Shown here: piece after piece, positions 36,033 to 47,308 of the stretch
Position numbering within the stretch: position 1 is the stretch's first letter
How the letters are laid out: every line of letters starts with the position of its first letter
Source: Jacaranda mimosifolia
Lineage: Eukaryota > Streptophyta > Magnoliopsida > Lamiales > Bignoniaceae
Direction of reading: 5' to 3'
DNA length: 64,000 nt
Assembly: GCA_018894105.1 (NCBI GenBank)
Contig: CM032118.1
Coordinates: forward strand, 31,972,690 to 32,036,689
The notes under the pieces: generated by a model
The model's input: the letters and a program-made list of their open reading frames with translations, nothing else
The model's database searches: none
Told to the model about the DNA's origin: nothing
Translations under genes and position numbers: made by a program

Positions 36033-36055
36033 TTTGGCGCCTTTTATGGGAAACT
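36033..36055 (+). other. Primer binding site of the gypsy element
   Basis: TTTGGCGCCTTTTATGGGAA begins right after the LTR. It is a decayed form of the TTGGCGCCGTCTGTGGGAA sequence common to plant gypsy elements. Confidence 0.7.
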
Positions 36056-36075
36056 TAGAGTCCGCAATCTAGAAA

Positions 36076-37740
36076 ATGGTTAACACTAGTGAGCCACTTC
36101 GGAGAGAGAATAGACAGGAGGACACCAACCCCTCCTCCTCGACCTCGACCAGAACTAGATTTGCTAGGATTTAGCACCAAATCGGAATAGGTTGTCACCC
36201 TGACCACGCCACAATTGATACAACTTATAAGCGAGCAAATATCTGCTCAAATCTCTTCCCAACTTTAGGCTGCACTGAATCGGCACACGGTCCCACCCGA
36301 GCCCGCAGCCAGTGTTACGCCCTAGCCCACTTAGTGCGAAGAAAAGCCCACCAGAGAAGAGATGGGTCGACCAGAGGCTCGGTGACCACCCGCTCGACAA
36401 GATGACAGTCTCGAGCGATTCCCGAGAGAGGAAATTCGACAACACCTCCGTGAAAAGGTTGCGGATTCCGTCAACCATAGCGTTTGACCCATTCAAACCC
36501 AGTAGTGCGATAGGGTCGAGCGTGGAAGGCAACAAACTAATAGGAATCTTACCTAGGTCAATCGAGAAGAATGGGAAGAGTCTCTCACTAAGTTCAACAG
36601 CTTAACAGGCGGCTCGAGGAGATCTAGAAAAGAAATACTGAATGGAACCATAAAGGGGTTCAAAGGTCTCGACAAAAGATAGAATCATCGTTCATTCAGG
36701 ATATTATTGACAAGCGCATCACTGTTGATGCCAAGTTCCCTATAGGACTACCTAGGTACGATGACTTGTCAAATCCAAACGAACATCTACTGCAATTCGA
36801 ACACATGATGCAGTTGCATGGGCATAATGAATACATTCATGGGAAAATGCTTGTAGCCACTTTCCAAGGTATTGCACTCTATTAGTTTGTCAAGTTAGAG
36901 CCAGTGTCTATCTATTCATACAACCAGTTGTGCGACAAATTTTTGCACCAATTTGCCAGCCGAAGAAAGGTAAAGCTACCCCACACCCACTTGCATATAG
37001 TTAAATAGAATGAAGAAGAGTCGCTTCGAGATTTTTCACCATGTTCAACACTGAATTTTTGAAAATTAATAGTCCACGGATCGAATTTCTGATTGATGTG
37101 CTTTTCTTGGGCTTGTTATACAAAGAATGCGCTAATGCATTGGTGCGCGAATGGCCCAAATCGATGGAAGAACTACTCAACCTCGTAGAGATATATGACT
37201 CAAGAGGACATGAACAGATTGAAATATGGTAATCCTGAGGCTGAGAAGAGAAAAACCAAAGAGAAGAATGACCGCCAGAACAAAGAGGGACATCGATCCC
37301 CTATCAAGCATTTCCACGATTACACTCCACTCAATCTTCTGAGAAAAGAGATGTTATTAACCATTCAACGTGACAACCTCTTGAAAAAGCCGATGAAGGT
37401 AACTGAAACAAAGGCAATGAAGAAATCTAAGAAATACTGTCACTTTCACAAATAGAGGGGCCACGGCACTGAGGACTATTTCAACCTCCATAATGAGATC
37501 AAGAGGTTGATCCATTAGGGTTACCTTAAAAAGTTTGTCGATGAAAGCGCACGATAAGAGTCAGGCAAAACTGACCAGACTCCCTATAGAGAAAGGTCGG
37601 TTAGCCCGAGGAAGGAAGACAAAGGAAAGAAACTCACCCATGATCCCTACCCACCCATCAGAAGAGTTATTGACACCATTGCAGGAGCACCAACTAGGGG
37701 GGATTCTAAGTCAGCCAGGAGGCAACACCAATGTAGGCTA
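36076..37740 (+). pseudogene. Gypsy GAG pseudogene
   Basis: ATG 36076 opens MVNTSEPLRRENRQEDTNPS, which stops soon after. The retrotransposon GAG core is readable at 36720-37030 (GLPRYDDLSNPNEHLLQFEH, VATFQGIALY, QLCDKFLHQFASRRKVKL). A CX2H-type knuckle CHFHK.RGHGTEDYFNL (about 37440) follows, then IKRLIH.GYLKKFV. GAG would build the particle. There are stops and frameshifts throughout. Confidence 0.82.
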
Positions 37741-38500
37741 GAATCAACTAAAACCTCTTCAGTCGAAACTTTTTTTCAGCTATCTACCAGTGTAGAGCCA
37801 ATTTTTTTTTAGATACAGACTTATCGCACACCGAAAGTCCTGGAGTGGACAACAAACTGGATTTCCCCTTGGTTGCATCTATAGAAATTACTAACTTTGA
37901 GGTTAGGAAGGTCCTGTCGACAATGGCAGTTCAACGAATATTATATTCTTGTTGACCTTATAAAGACTGAAGTTGGGAAAGTTGAAGTTTGAGTCAATTA
38001 GAACACCGCTAGTCAGATTCGAAGGAACATAAATCATACTGGAGGGATCCATCAACCTCTCTATGTCATTCGAGAAAGCTTCCTGGAGAAAAACCCTCAT
38101 GATCAATTATCTGGTCATTGATGCTCCTTTTGCATACAGACGACCGGCTCTGAACGACTTATGCATCGTTGTTTCAACCTATCACATGAAGATCAAGTTT
38201 TCGACTACCACTGGCATAGAAGAGCTCTTGTGTAACGTCAAGGAAGCATGGCGCTGTTACACAATTTCGGTTGAGGCCATAGAGCAAAGAGTTGACCAAA
38301 GTTGAGATCCTCAGGGGACGCCCTAGTAGCGAATCACAAGAAGGTCAGTCGAGCAAGAAGAGAAAGCTCGAAGAAACCAGAGTGGAGCCCATCGATGAGT
38401 TTAAGACAATCGAGTTGGAGCTTGGAAACTTCGACAGGACCACCGAAATTGGTACTGATTTGGGGGATAACATGGAGTGCCTTATGGTTCCTTAGATAAA
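37741..38500 (+). pseudogene. Gypsy protease region pseudogene
   Basis: A protease-like VDNGSST(N)IIF segment is split by a frameshift at about 37918-37945. Then come NYLVIDAPFAYRRPALNDL and YHMKIKFSTTTGIEELLCN (about 38100-38235), matching the block after the protease in the minus-strand gypsy remnant. Confidence 0.7.
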
Positions 38501-38504
38501 ACAT

Positions 38505-40400
38505 TGACGTTTTTGCTTGGAAAGCTTCCGAACTCCAGGGAATCGACCCCAGCGTCATAGTCCACCGTTTGAATATAGACCTCTCATATAAACCAGTGAA
38601 GCAGAAGACCAGGACTTTCAATGTTGAGTGATACCAGATCATCGATAAAGAGATCAACAAGCTCTTAGAATCAGGACACATAGTAGAATCCAATATCCGA
38701 GTTGGCTTTGTAATGTAGTCATTGTCGCTAAGAATAAGGGCAAATGGCGTATGTGTAATGATTTCACTTATTTGAATAAAGCTTGCCCTAAAGATCCTTA
38801 CCCTCTACCTTGTATAGATTTATTAGTTGATTCTACTGCTGGTTGTGAGTTATTGAGTATGATGAATGCATTCCAAGGATATTACCAAATTTTTATAGCC
38901 CTCAAAGACAGGGACAAGACATCTTTTGTCATCCCCAATGGGGTATACTATTTTCTGATCATACTTTTTGGGCTCAAAAAATGCAGGCGCGATGTATCAG
39001 AGGCTAGTGAACTTTATATTTAAGAATGATATCGAAAAATCCATTGAGGTCCATGTCGACGACATGATCGTCAAAACTGAAAAAGAACATAATCATCTGA
39101 TCGACCTCAACCACATATTTTCAATACTTAGAGCATTTGGCATGAAGCTCAACCCCAACAAGTGTACTTTTGGGGTATGAGAAGGTAAATTCCTGGGATA
39201 TATGGTCAGCCAATATGGCATTAAGGCAAACTTGCAAAAAATTCAAGCAGTTTTGGACATCACATCCCTTCGAACAGTTAGAGACGTGCAACGTCTCGTC
39301 GGAAGGATCATAGCTCCAGGGAGGTTTATTACTCGATTAGCTCATAAAAGCTTACCATTTTTCAAGATTCTGAGAAACGCAAAAAGTCAGGTTTTCAATG
39401 ATCAGAACAATGTGACCAGGCCTTGATCGACCTGAAACATTATCTCTCATCTACACCGATGTTGGCCAAGCCTGAACTAGGAGAGATTTTGCAACTATAC
39501 TTAGCAGTCTTGTCGGATTTAATAAGTTTCATCTTGATGTTGACCAAAGATGGTTCTCAACAGCCCATCTACTATAGTAGTAAAGCACTGCAAGGGCCCG
39601 AGCACATCTTGAGATTGAAAAATTTGCCCTCGTTCTTGTCACAGCAGCTCAAAAATTGAGACCCTACTCTCAATCTCACGCCATCATTGTCCTGATAAAC
39701 CAACCTTTGAAACAAGTATTATCAAAACTTGATACGTCAGGACGACTAACTAAATAGGCAATTGAGTTGGGTGAATTTGACATCACATTCAAACCCCAAA
39801 CTTCCATAAAAGCATAAGTTTTAGCGGACTTTGCTGCCGAGAGACTCGACCTACCCAACTAGAACGACAACAACTCCCTTATATGGATACTGCACGTTGA
39901 TGGGTCGGCGACCTCCTCCGAATAAGGGATTGGCATCTCACTGCGCTCGTTACTTGTAGAGGAATATGATTTTGCAATCAAGCTCGACTACCCAGTAACT
40001 AACAATGAAGTAGAGTATGAGGCCCTCTTTGCTGGCATGAGGATGGCAGTAGACTGTGGTGTCGAGCGGCTGGCGGTCATCACCGATTCTCAGCTAGTCG
40101 CAGAGTAGATCGAAGGGAACTTTGAAGCTAAGGAGTCTATAATGAGCAGATACCTGGCTGAGGTGAAGAGGCTATAGCAGCTGTTCAAGAAGTTTTCCCT
40201 TAGCCAGGTTCCTCGATCAGAGAACGAACGTGCTGATGTACTGTCGAAGTTTGCAAGCTCGACAAAAGGGACGAAGGATAAGATAATAATCGCAGCAAAG
40301 CCCACAATAGGTGCCCTGACAAGTATTTGGTAGAGCAAATTGAAGAAGCTCATCCCTCCTAGCAAGATGCCATAAAGGCGTACTTAAGAGAATGAACAAC
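38505..40400 (+). pseudogene. Gypsy reverse transcriptase and RNase H pseudogene
   Basis: RT begins GIDPSVIVHRLNIDLSYKPV (38540), with MCNDFTYLNKACPKDPYPLP, then AFQGYYQI. The catalytic VHVDDMIVK at 39049-39075 keeps both Asp residues. A frameshift lies at about 38970. The RT-linked RNase H is broken. A second RNase H-like segment at 39890-40110 reads LHVDGSA, NNEVEYEALFAGMRMA and ITDSQLVAE, the variant typical of Tat-type elements. Confidence 0.83.
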
Positions 40401-40499
40401 CCCCGAAGACAAAGGATAAGTGTGTAGGCTCAGGGATCAAGCAGCTAAACTCGACAAAGATGGTCAGCTTAACCGGAGATCGATATCAGGACCCCCACT

Positions 40500-41560
40500 G
40501 AGGTGCCTAACTCCATCCCAGGCCAGCGACATCTTGCACGAAGTTCATGCAAGCATTTATGGAAATCACTCCGAAGGGCGGTCATTGGCGCTGAGATCAT
40601 CATATATGGATACTTCTAGCAAACGCTACTAAAAGACACCATCAACTTTGCCAGAAGGTGCTAATCTTGCCAGCTCCACTCGAACATCCTACATCAACCT
40701 ACTTCATCGATGGTAAATATACAGATCATGTGGTTGTTCGACTATTGGGGAATTTATATAGTCGAATCTTTTCCAAAAACGATAGGTCAAAGGAAATTTA
40801 TGATCATCGCCATCGAGTACTTTATGAAATAGGTCAAAGCAGAGGTTGTACCCAAAATAACCAATGCCACCATTTAGATTTTTATATGGAAGAACATTAT
40901 ATACCATTTTGGTCTGTCCAAAGTCTTGATATTAGACAACGGAACACAATTTCAAAGCAGAAACATGAGGGCTTGGTATGAAAACCTCGGGATTCACTAG
41001 CACTTCACTTTAGTTGGGAATCCCCAAGCTAACGGTTAGATGGAGGTCACGAATAGAACCATGCTCAGCCATCTCAAAGCTCAACTGGAAGAAACTGGCG
41101 CAAGTTAGGTAGAACCTCTCTGGCATGCCATGGGCATACAGAACAACTCCCAGAACAGCCATAGGTCATAGTCCTTATAACTTCGTTTATAGATCAAAGG
41201 CAGTCATCCCAATGGAATTAATTCAACATACAGCTCGAGTGATCTATTTCAACCTAATAAGAAACACTTCAGAATGGGAACTTGATCTGGAGACCATCGA
41301 CGAGCTGCGACAGCAAGCTTACACCACGATGTAGAGATATAGGTCAAAGATTGCAGAGCACTACAACAAGGGAGTTCAATTGAGAACTTTCAAAGTAGAC
41401 GACTTTGTCCTCAAGAAAGTCAAAGTGTCGAAGAACGTAGAAAAGCTTGACCCAAAGTGGGAGGGCCCATACTCAGTGGTCAAAGTAGCAAAGCACAATG
41501 CATATTGACTTGCAGATATGTATGGTAATGAGCTACCTCAACCTGGAACGCGATAAACTT
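40500..41560 (+). pseudogene. Gypsy integrase pseudogene
   Basis: The zinc-binding start ILHEVHASIYGNHSEGRSLA lies at 40536. The core follows with ILDNGTQFQSRNMRAWYENL (about 40930), then GNPQANG.MEVTNRTMLSHL (about 41018-41075), and RYRSKIAEHYNKGV-type C-terminal sequence after 41335. Integrase inserts the DNA copy. The frame shifts at about 40700 and 41140 and stops are present. Confidence 0.82.
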
Positions 41561-41689
41561 GAAGAAATTCTATGTGTAATGATGCTCAAAGCCCCTATTG
41601 TACTACAACACCTATCTAAAAGAAATAAAACTACGCACATTTGTATAACACCCCTGCTCATACCGCAAGATAGAGGTTTCTAGCCCAAA

Positions 41690-42010
41690 TTAACAAATGA
41701 CTCAATCATTCAAAGTCGACCCCGTAGTCGACATTGGTTTCACACCGCAAGATAGAGGCTTTCTACGACTCAATCATCCACAATCGACCCCATAGTCAAC
41801 CAAAAATTGACTTTTAGCCGAGACGTTCAGGTTTTTCAGCCATAGTAAACAAATGAATTAATTACCTAAAATCGACCCCATAGTCGAACGTAAATGATTT
41901 CATCGCTTATAATCGACCTTGTAGTCAACTAAAAGGCTTCTAGCCGAGACATTTAGGCTCATTAGCCATGGTAAATAAATGGGTTAGTCATTCATTCTCG
42001 ACCTCTCAGT
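41690..42010 (+). repeat. Irregular tandem repeats after the gypsy integrase
   Basis: TCGACCCCATAGTCGAC-like blocks recur at about 41717, 41785, 41873, 41914 and 41998, with TTCTAGCCGAGACGTTCAGG and AGCCATGGTAAATAAATG between them. Spacing is irregular (40-90 bp). They separate pol from the antisense gene. Confidence 0.7.
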
Positions 42011-42708
42011 CGAACAAAAACCCAATTCAACTATGAAATCAAAAACATGTAACTCATGCACTAAAAACATTAATCACATCTTGACGACAATGGTTGACTA
42101 TGAACTCAGAATGGCTCAGCCTATCATAAAAGCTTGAGATCGATTCCGACACAAATTGATTGACCTCAACGTTGCTCATTTCGCCATCAGGAGTATGACC
42201 TAAATCAACCCAAAAGTCAACAATAGATATCTCAAACGCCCTAACTTGATATAAACGTCTCGGATCAATTCCATTACTCTTGTGTTGATCGATTTTTAAA
42301 CCAACCATGAACACGTTTATTTCCTTTATTAAGGGATTGCATTACCTGATTATTCTTCCAATGTCAAGTTGTTTATGTTGTTATTTATTAACAATCGGCA
42401 TTCAACCTCAACAAAAGCATTAAAATAAAAGCAAAATAAACTACACATTGATGCATTAAATCAAACATTTGTATCATCCAAAAATAACAATCCAACAAAT
42501 ACAAGTACATCTATTCAGAAAGTTGCAAAATTAAAAAGTTACAAAAGAATGCCCCGTAGGACGATCAAGCACACAAAGCCCACGACTTCAAAGATTACTC
42601 GAACTACCCCCTCAGCTCGTACAGGGCTATCCATATCCTGCTCTGGATGCCGAGAGGGTCCTTTTTCCTCGACCAGAAAGGGATGCAAGCCGGGGGAAAA
42701 ATAGTCAG

Positions 42709-45005
42709 TCATGTTAACTTTGCCATCACAGATGTCGAAGGAAATTTGTTGGCAAAGTCGAATTCAGTAGTCACTACCTCGACCCTAGTTTGATGGGCAG
42801 GAACGACAGCTAACGCAGCAAGCGTCTTCTCAGCTGGAGCAGCCTCGTCGACGTGGGGCCCCACAATTGGAGCAGGTATTGGGATACATGCGCAGCTGCT
42901 CGTCAAGTGTATAACTCAAGCGCTCTTTGTCCTCCACGTTGAACAAGTAACCAAGAAACCCCAGCTGCTTGATGGCCTTGTTGAAGGCATCCTTAGCGTC
43001 ACCAAGAAAGAAGAAGACGCTAGCAACCATGAACACAGAGGTCAGCATGAACTGCTGAATGGCCTCCCATCGAACGTTGGGCAGCGTCCTACTAAAATCA
43101 CACCGAGCAAATTGTAGTGCAGCCTCATACCCCTGGGCTCAACCATTATCATAGTAGAATTGTGCTGCCACTTAGGCTTTCTTCAGAAGCTCCTTGACTG
43201 GGCTCTTCCGGCTCACAGCCATCATTCGCTCGGCATCTTTCACCTCGAGCTGTGCATCCCTATTTTCCAGCTACTTCGTCAGCCGATCGACCTCTATTTG
43301 GCAGATTTGAGCGCCGCCTTAGTCATTTCTATTTCATTGTGCTCCTCCCACATCTGGTCCACCTAGTCGAGAACCAGTTCCAACCTCTAGAACATATGGT
43401 AGCCCAGCTAACTGATATGCAAAGACAACGTTCTCGTCAACAAAAGCAAAATACCGTGAATCATTCAACAACAAGTATTACTCAACTAAAATCTTTACCA
43501 TATTGGCGTGATAAGCCAAGGCCTTCATTGCCGTGCCTTGACTCTTCTCCATCATCTTACGCCAGTCAGACGTGAATAGACCATCCATCAAAACCTTCAT
43601 CTACAAGGACCCAGTCTCCCCCGCTTCATCATAGACATAGAGTTATAGACTGGCAGTTTAGTCTCAAACCGCGGTGAGGACAGTTTAGTTAGGTTGAAGA
43701 GCTCCTCGTCATCTCGACGCCTGAAAAGGTCAAATCCATTTGCTACCCTAGCATTCCTTTTGCCCTTGTTGGCCTCCGTCATTTTTGGGGCCGACTTCAC
43801 CTATTCAGTTACAGGCCTTTTTCCTCGACCGATGGAACTGTCGCTCGGTGAAGCCGCCGATCCAACAAGGGCAGCGGTAGTGATAGGAATAGCAGCAACA
43901 AGTTGCGCTGCAGCTGGTGTGATCGCCTCTTGTCGAGCCCTAATGCCCCAGTGGCGCTCTCGATTCCTCTCCGCACGAGCAATAGCTTGGGCTCGGATTT
44001 GACTCATTATCTCTTCTTGATCTGCATGACAATAAAACCAAAACATATAAAACTCAACTAAACAGTAGAGACACAACAACTAAGAAAAACACATGTAACC
44101 ATCTACCTAATTGAGCATCCGCGGGCAGGCCGCCCACCAACACAAGATTTTTCTCCTCAATATAGCCATATGCCTCCATCTGACCAAACTTGACCAGATC
44201 TCGTACAAAAGTATTTGGCCAAGTCGGAGTTTGGTTCCCTAGTATTTTGACATGCCATCGTATTGAAATTGACTCCCCCAGGAGCCCGAACATAAAAGTA
44301 CTTAGTTTTCTATTTTTGGCCAAAGGAGGATGTCGGAGTTACCAAAAAATTTTGACGAGGGTGGGCGGTTATGTAATAAAAGCCTTACTCCTCGGTACTC
44401 CCCCGACTTAAAAGATATAGGGAGGTGAAAGAGGTTGATGAAATTGGTAAAAGTGGGAGGTTGGTTGTGAACATGCATCAAAACTATGAAACTATATATG
44501 GTTGAAAAACAGTGGGGGAAAAGTTGGGTGATGCAGACCCAAAGACCCCTCAGCAGGTCGATTATTGACTCGACAAGGGGGAATCTAAGGCCACATCTAA
44601 GTTCATCCTCAAACACAATAATGCAACCAGTAGGTGGTTGATGTATCCTTCCCCCAAGCCCCAGGAAAATCAACTCGTAACCTTGGGGAATGTGATATAA
44701 CTACCCAAGGATATGAAGGTCCGCCTCTTTCACCTCCGACCTAATCTCATTGTAGTGATTAGGGGTAAACAATCGACTAAGAGACATTGGGGGTTCGCTC
44801 GGCCCGGCCTCAGCCCCAGTGGCAACCCGCTCATTGCTACAACTACTGGAGGTCGAGCTATTAGAATTGCTAGCCAAATTATTCCCACTACTGGTTGGAG
44901 CCTTATCTGACCTAATCCCTTCACTATCACTCCCCGATTACCTTCACCATTGCTAAAATCATTTAGCATGATTACTATTTTGTTGCGTTTAAGATTAAAG
45001 AGCAA
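42709..45005 (-). pseudogene. Antisense Transposase_28-like gene in the gypsy 3' arm
   Basis: On the complement, 44673-44302 reads GRIHQPPTGCIIVFEDELRC, GLRFPLVESIIDLLRGL and a long hydrophobic-aromatic block. After a shift it continues (44210-44110) FGQMEAYGYIEEKNLVLVGG. A GT-AG intron, 44106-44022, joins this to DQEEIMSQIRAQAIARAERN and RERHWGIRARQEAI. After one in-frame stop (43803-43801) come KGKRNARVANGFDLF and, further on, DAFNKAIKQLGFLGYLF (42980). The pattern matches PF04195 ('putative gypsy type transposon'). Function is unknown. Other Tat-lineage elements are known to carry an antisense gene in this place. Confidence 0.62.
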
Positions 45006-45382
45006 AGCACACTCGGAGGTATTGAAACACTTACGATGTTTGGCTGTCTAGAAGCGGAATGCAGAATGTAGTAAATTGTTGTGCTCGACCTCACACAAAG
45101 CTATAAATGTAAAAATCAAGATTTTTATCGCGCCTATTTAAAGGCCTCAATGCGCGGAACCTTAAACAACATCAATTATTACAATGTTGCCGCTTGACGC
45201 TACGCATGACCCAACGTAACAAACACATTAAATGCGCTAAAACCCTGGTCGAGCTTGTGAAACCCTCGTTGACTCCGAAAGACCCTGATCGTTTTGTTGA
45301 ACTCTAGTCAATTCTTTCCAACCGCTAGTCAGCAAGTTAGCTATTCCCCATTCATTCTCGTCAACATGCTCGATCAATACTC

Positions 45383-45396
45383 GAGAGTGGAGGGAC
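45383..45396 (+). other. Polypurine tract of the gypsy element
   Basis: GAGAGTGGAGGGAC is followed by TCA and the 3' LTR start TGATATGAG. Confidence 0.65.
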
Positions 45397-45399
45397 TCA

Positions 45400-46197
45400 T
45401 GATATGAGATGGCCCAGCAGGTCCAGCCAATGACACTCAACTAGGATATGAGCTTTAAGCCCAACTCATTTTGGACCGAGTAGACGTTCGACCGCTACTC
45501 TACTTCTGGATCCCTATCTATTGTGGTGAATATTAGCATTCCTGATTGACCTGATTATGGTCTATAGCCTCTTTTAGGTGGCCTCGATCCTTTGACCAGA
45601 ATGAACCTGATGACCAATATCTTAGGTGACATTCCCGTTAGTGTGCTCGTCTCGACCAGAGGGGTCGAGGAAAGATGAAAACCCTTCGGCCGCATTGAAT
45701 GCCTTGCAAGGCACCGTGCTACATCATTAATAGTGCGTGCCACCAATAGTACCACCTTGTGCAGCCGTGTTAGGCTAGGGAGTGATTTTAGTGTACCACC
45801 TTGTCCTAAGTAGCTGGAGGCAGCGCCACATGGAATAATACACAAGCTGGATAATATAGGAAGGTCCTCAAGCAAGGATAATTGCCCTTCTTACACAATA
45901 GGGGCATCAATGACATATCAACCACTATAAGAAGGCTATAAATACCCCATCACAATCCTTCAACAAGGTATGCCATTTCTTATCTTGTGCTCCCACTCCA
46001 CTGCTTTTATCTTTAGTCGATCCTTACTGACTTGAGCGTCGGAGTGCCTTAGTTGAGGGCACGTCGACTAGCCTGATATTTGCTGTTGATTGCAGGACTG
46101 GACCTCAATTCACTAGAGGCTCATTCCTCAACCCTCCTTAGGTCGATTTCATTTAATCTTAGCCTAATATACTAATATATGATATTCACCCTCATCA
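45400..46197 (+). repeat. 3' LTR of the gypsy element
   Basis: Its 798 bp begin TGATATGAGATGGCCCAGC and end TTCACCCTCATCA. It has TATAAATA at 45937-45944. Confidence 0.92.
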
Positions 46198-47308
46198 GTA
46201 TAGATTGGATGTGAGATACTTAACACTAGAGAAAAGATTCATTGTATCATAAAAAAGTTGAAGAAACTTACATATTATGTCCACTCTTCCCCACTCCTTC
46301 GTTGATGGATAATGTGTCAAGTTCGAATTAGTCAATCTTAAATGATTAAAGGCTATAGAACTATCAATCTTGTTCAAACCCTTCTTGCACAATCAGATTA
46401 AGGATATGTGCACAACAACAGACACGTAAGAATTCACCATCACTAACTAAAGAAGATTTCAAACTAAATTGGACCTTCAAGGTATCAATAAACACATTAT
46501 TGGCAGAAGTATTATTAAGAGAAATTGTAAACATTTTTTTTCTCTATTTCTCGACTAGTCAACAACATATTAATTTTCTTAGATAAAATAAAATCAGGGT
46601 GTGGTTGAGGCATATAAGAGACATTAAAGATTTTTCCTTTGTAAATTCCAGTTAGAATTAATGAGGTGTGAAATTAAACACAGATAACGATCAATAGTGA
46701 TTGATGTCCAAAGATCTAAAGTAAAGTAAATTATGCCAAGACGAGCACACAATTTAGATTCAAGCCTAGTGATCTCCCTTTTATGCAACTTAAAATATCT
46801 GCCTTGGTAATGTTATTGGTAAAATGAGTGACCCAAGGACAAATAGCTAAAATGACTGTAATTCCTTCATACTTGACAAACTCAAAAGGTAATTCATGCT
46901 TGGTTAGTGCTAAAATCACCAATTCTCAAAACCTCTCTTGGTTAAAGTTTGGTTATCTAGACAATAGCCCCTTTTCACATTGTTCTAACAAAGCTTGACC
47001 AATATCACGAGTATGCCTTTTAGGACAACTAGAGTGACATGGCATTTCAAATTACCTGCATTATAAATATTGTCAACTTTGTATACTTGTCCACATTATT
47101 TGCATTTGCAATATTTATGTTTTCGCTCTTTCTTTGAGAGCAAATCAAAATGCGCCAATCACTTTGACCTCTTTTTTCATTTGACTATAAAGGTTGTTGT
47201 ACTTGTCTGTTTTCCTTCAACCCTCGGAGATAACACCACTTCTTCCTTGTTGTTTTCTTCTTCATTTGCATTATCCATATCGACTATCTCAACACTCTCT
47301 TTCTTCAT
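46198..47308 (-). pseudogene. hAT transposase pseudogene, N-terminal part with BED finger
   Basis: A possible start is at 47308 (MKKESVEIVDMDNANEEENN). A BED-type zinc finger follows: AHFDLLSKKERKHKYCKCK, CGQVYKVDN and LKCHV (about 47165-47035). The catalytic-core segment (about 46740-46620) reads LDLWTSITIDRYLCLISHLI. The insertion-domain block CAHILNLIVQEG is at about 46425-46385. The last frame, 46392-46198, ends FSSVKYLTSNLY exactly at the gypsy insertion. The transposase would cut and rejoin hAT ends in the nucleus. Stops and shifts make it inactive even without the insertion. Confidence 0.85.

Larger units (their letters stand above)
35252..46197 (+). mobile_element. Full-length Ty3/gypsy (Tat-type) LTR retrotransposon, decayed
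   Basis: It spans 10.9 kb with a perfect 5-bp duplication GTATA (35247-35251 and 46198-46202). Order: LTR, PBS, GAG, protease, RT, RNase H (NNEVEYEAL type), integrase, tandem repeats, antisense gene, purine tract, LTR. RT before integrase makes it Ty3/gypsy. The Tat-type call is based on the RNase H variant, the GAG type and the long 3' arm with an antisense gene. Every frame has stops. It sits inside the hAT transposase gene. Confidence 0.93.
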
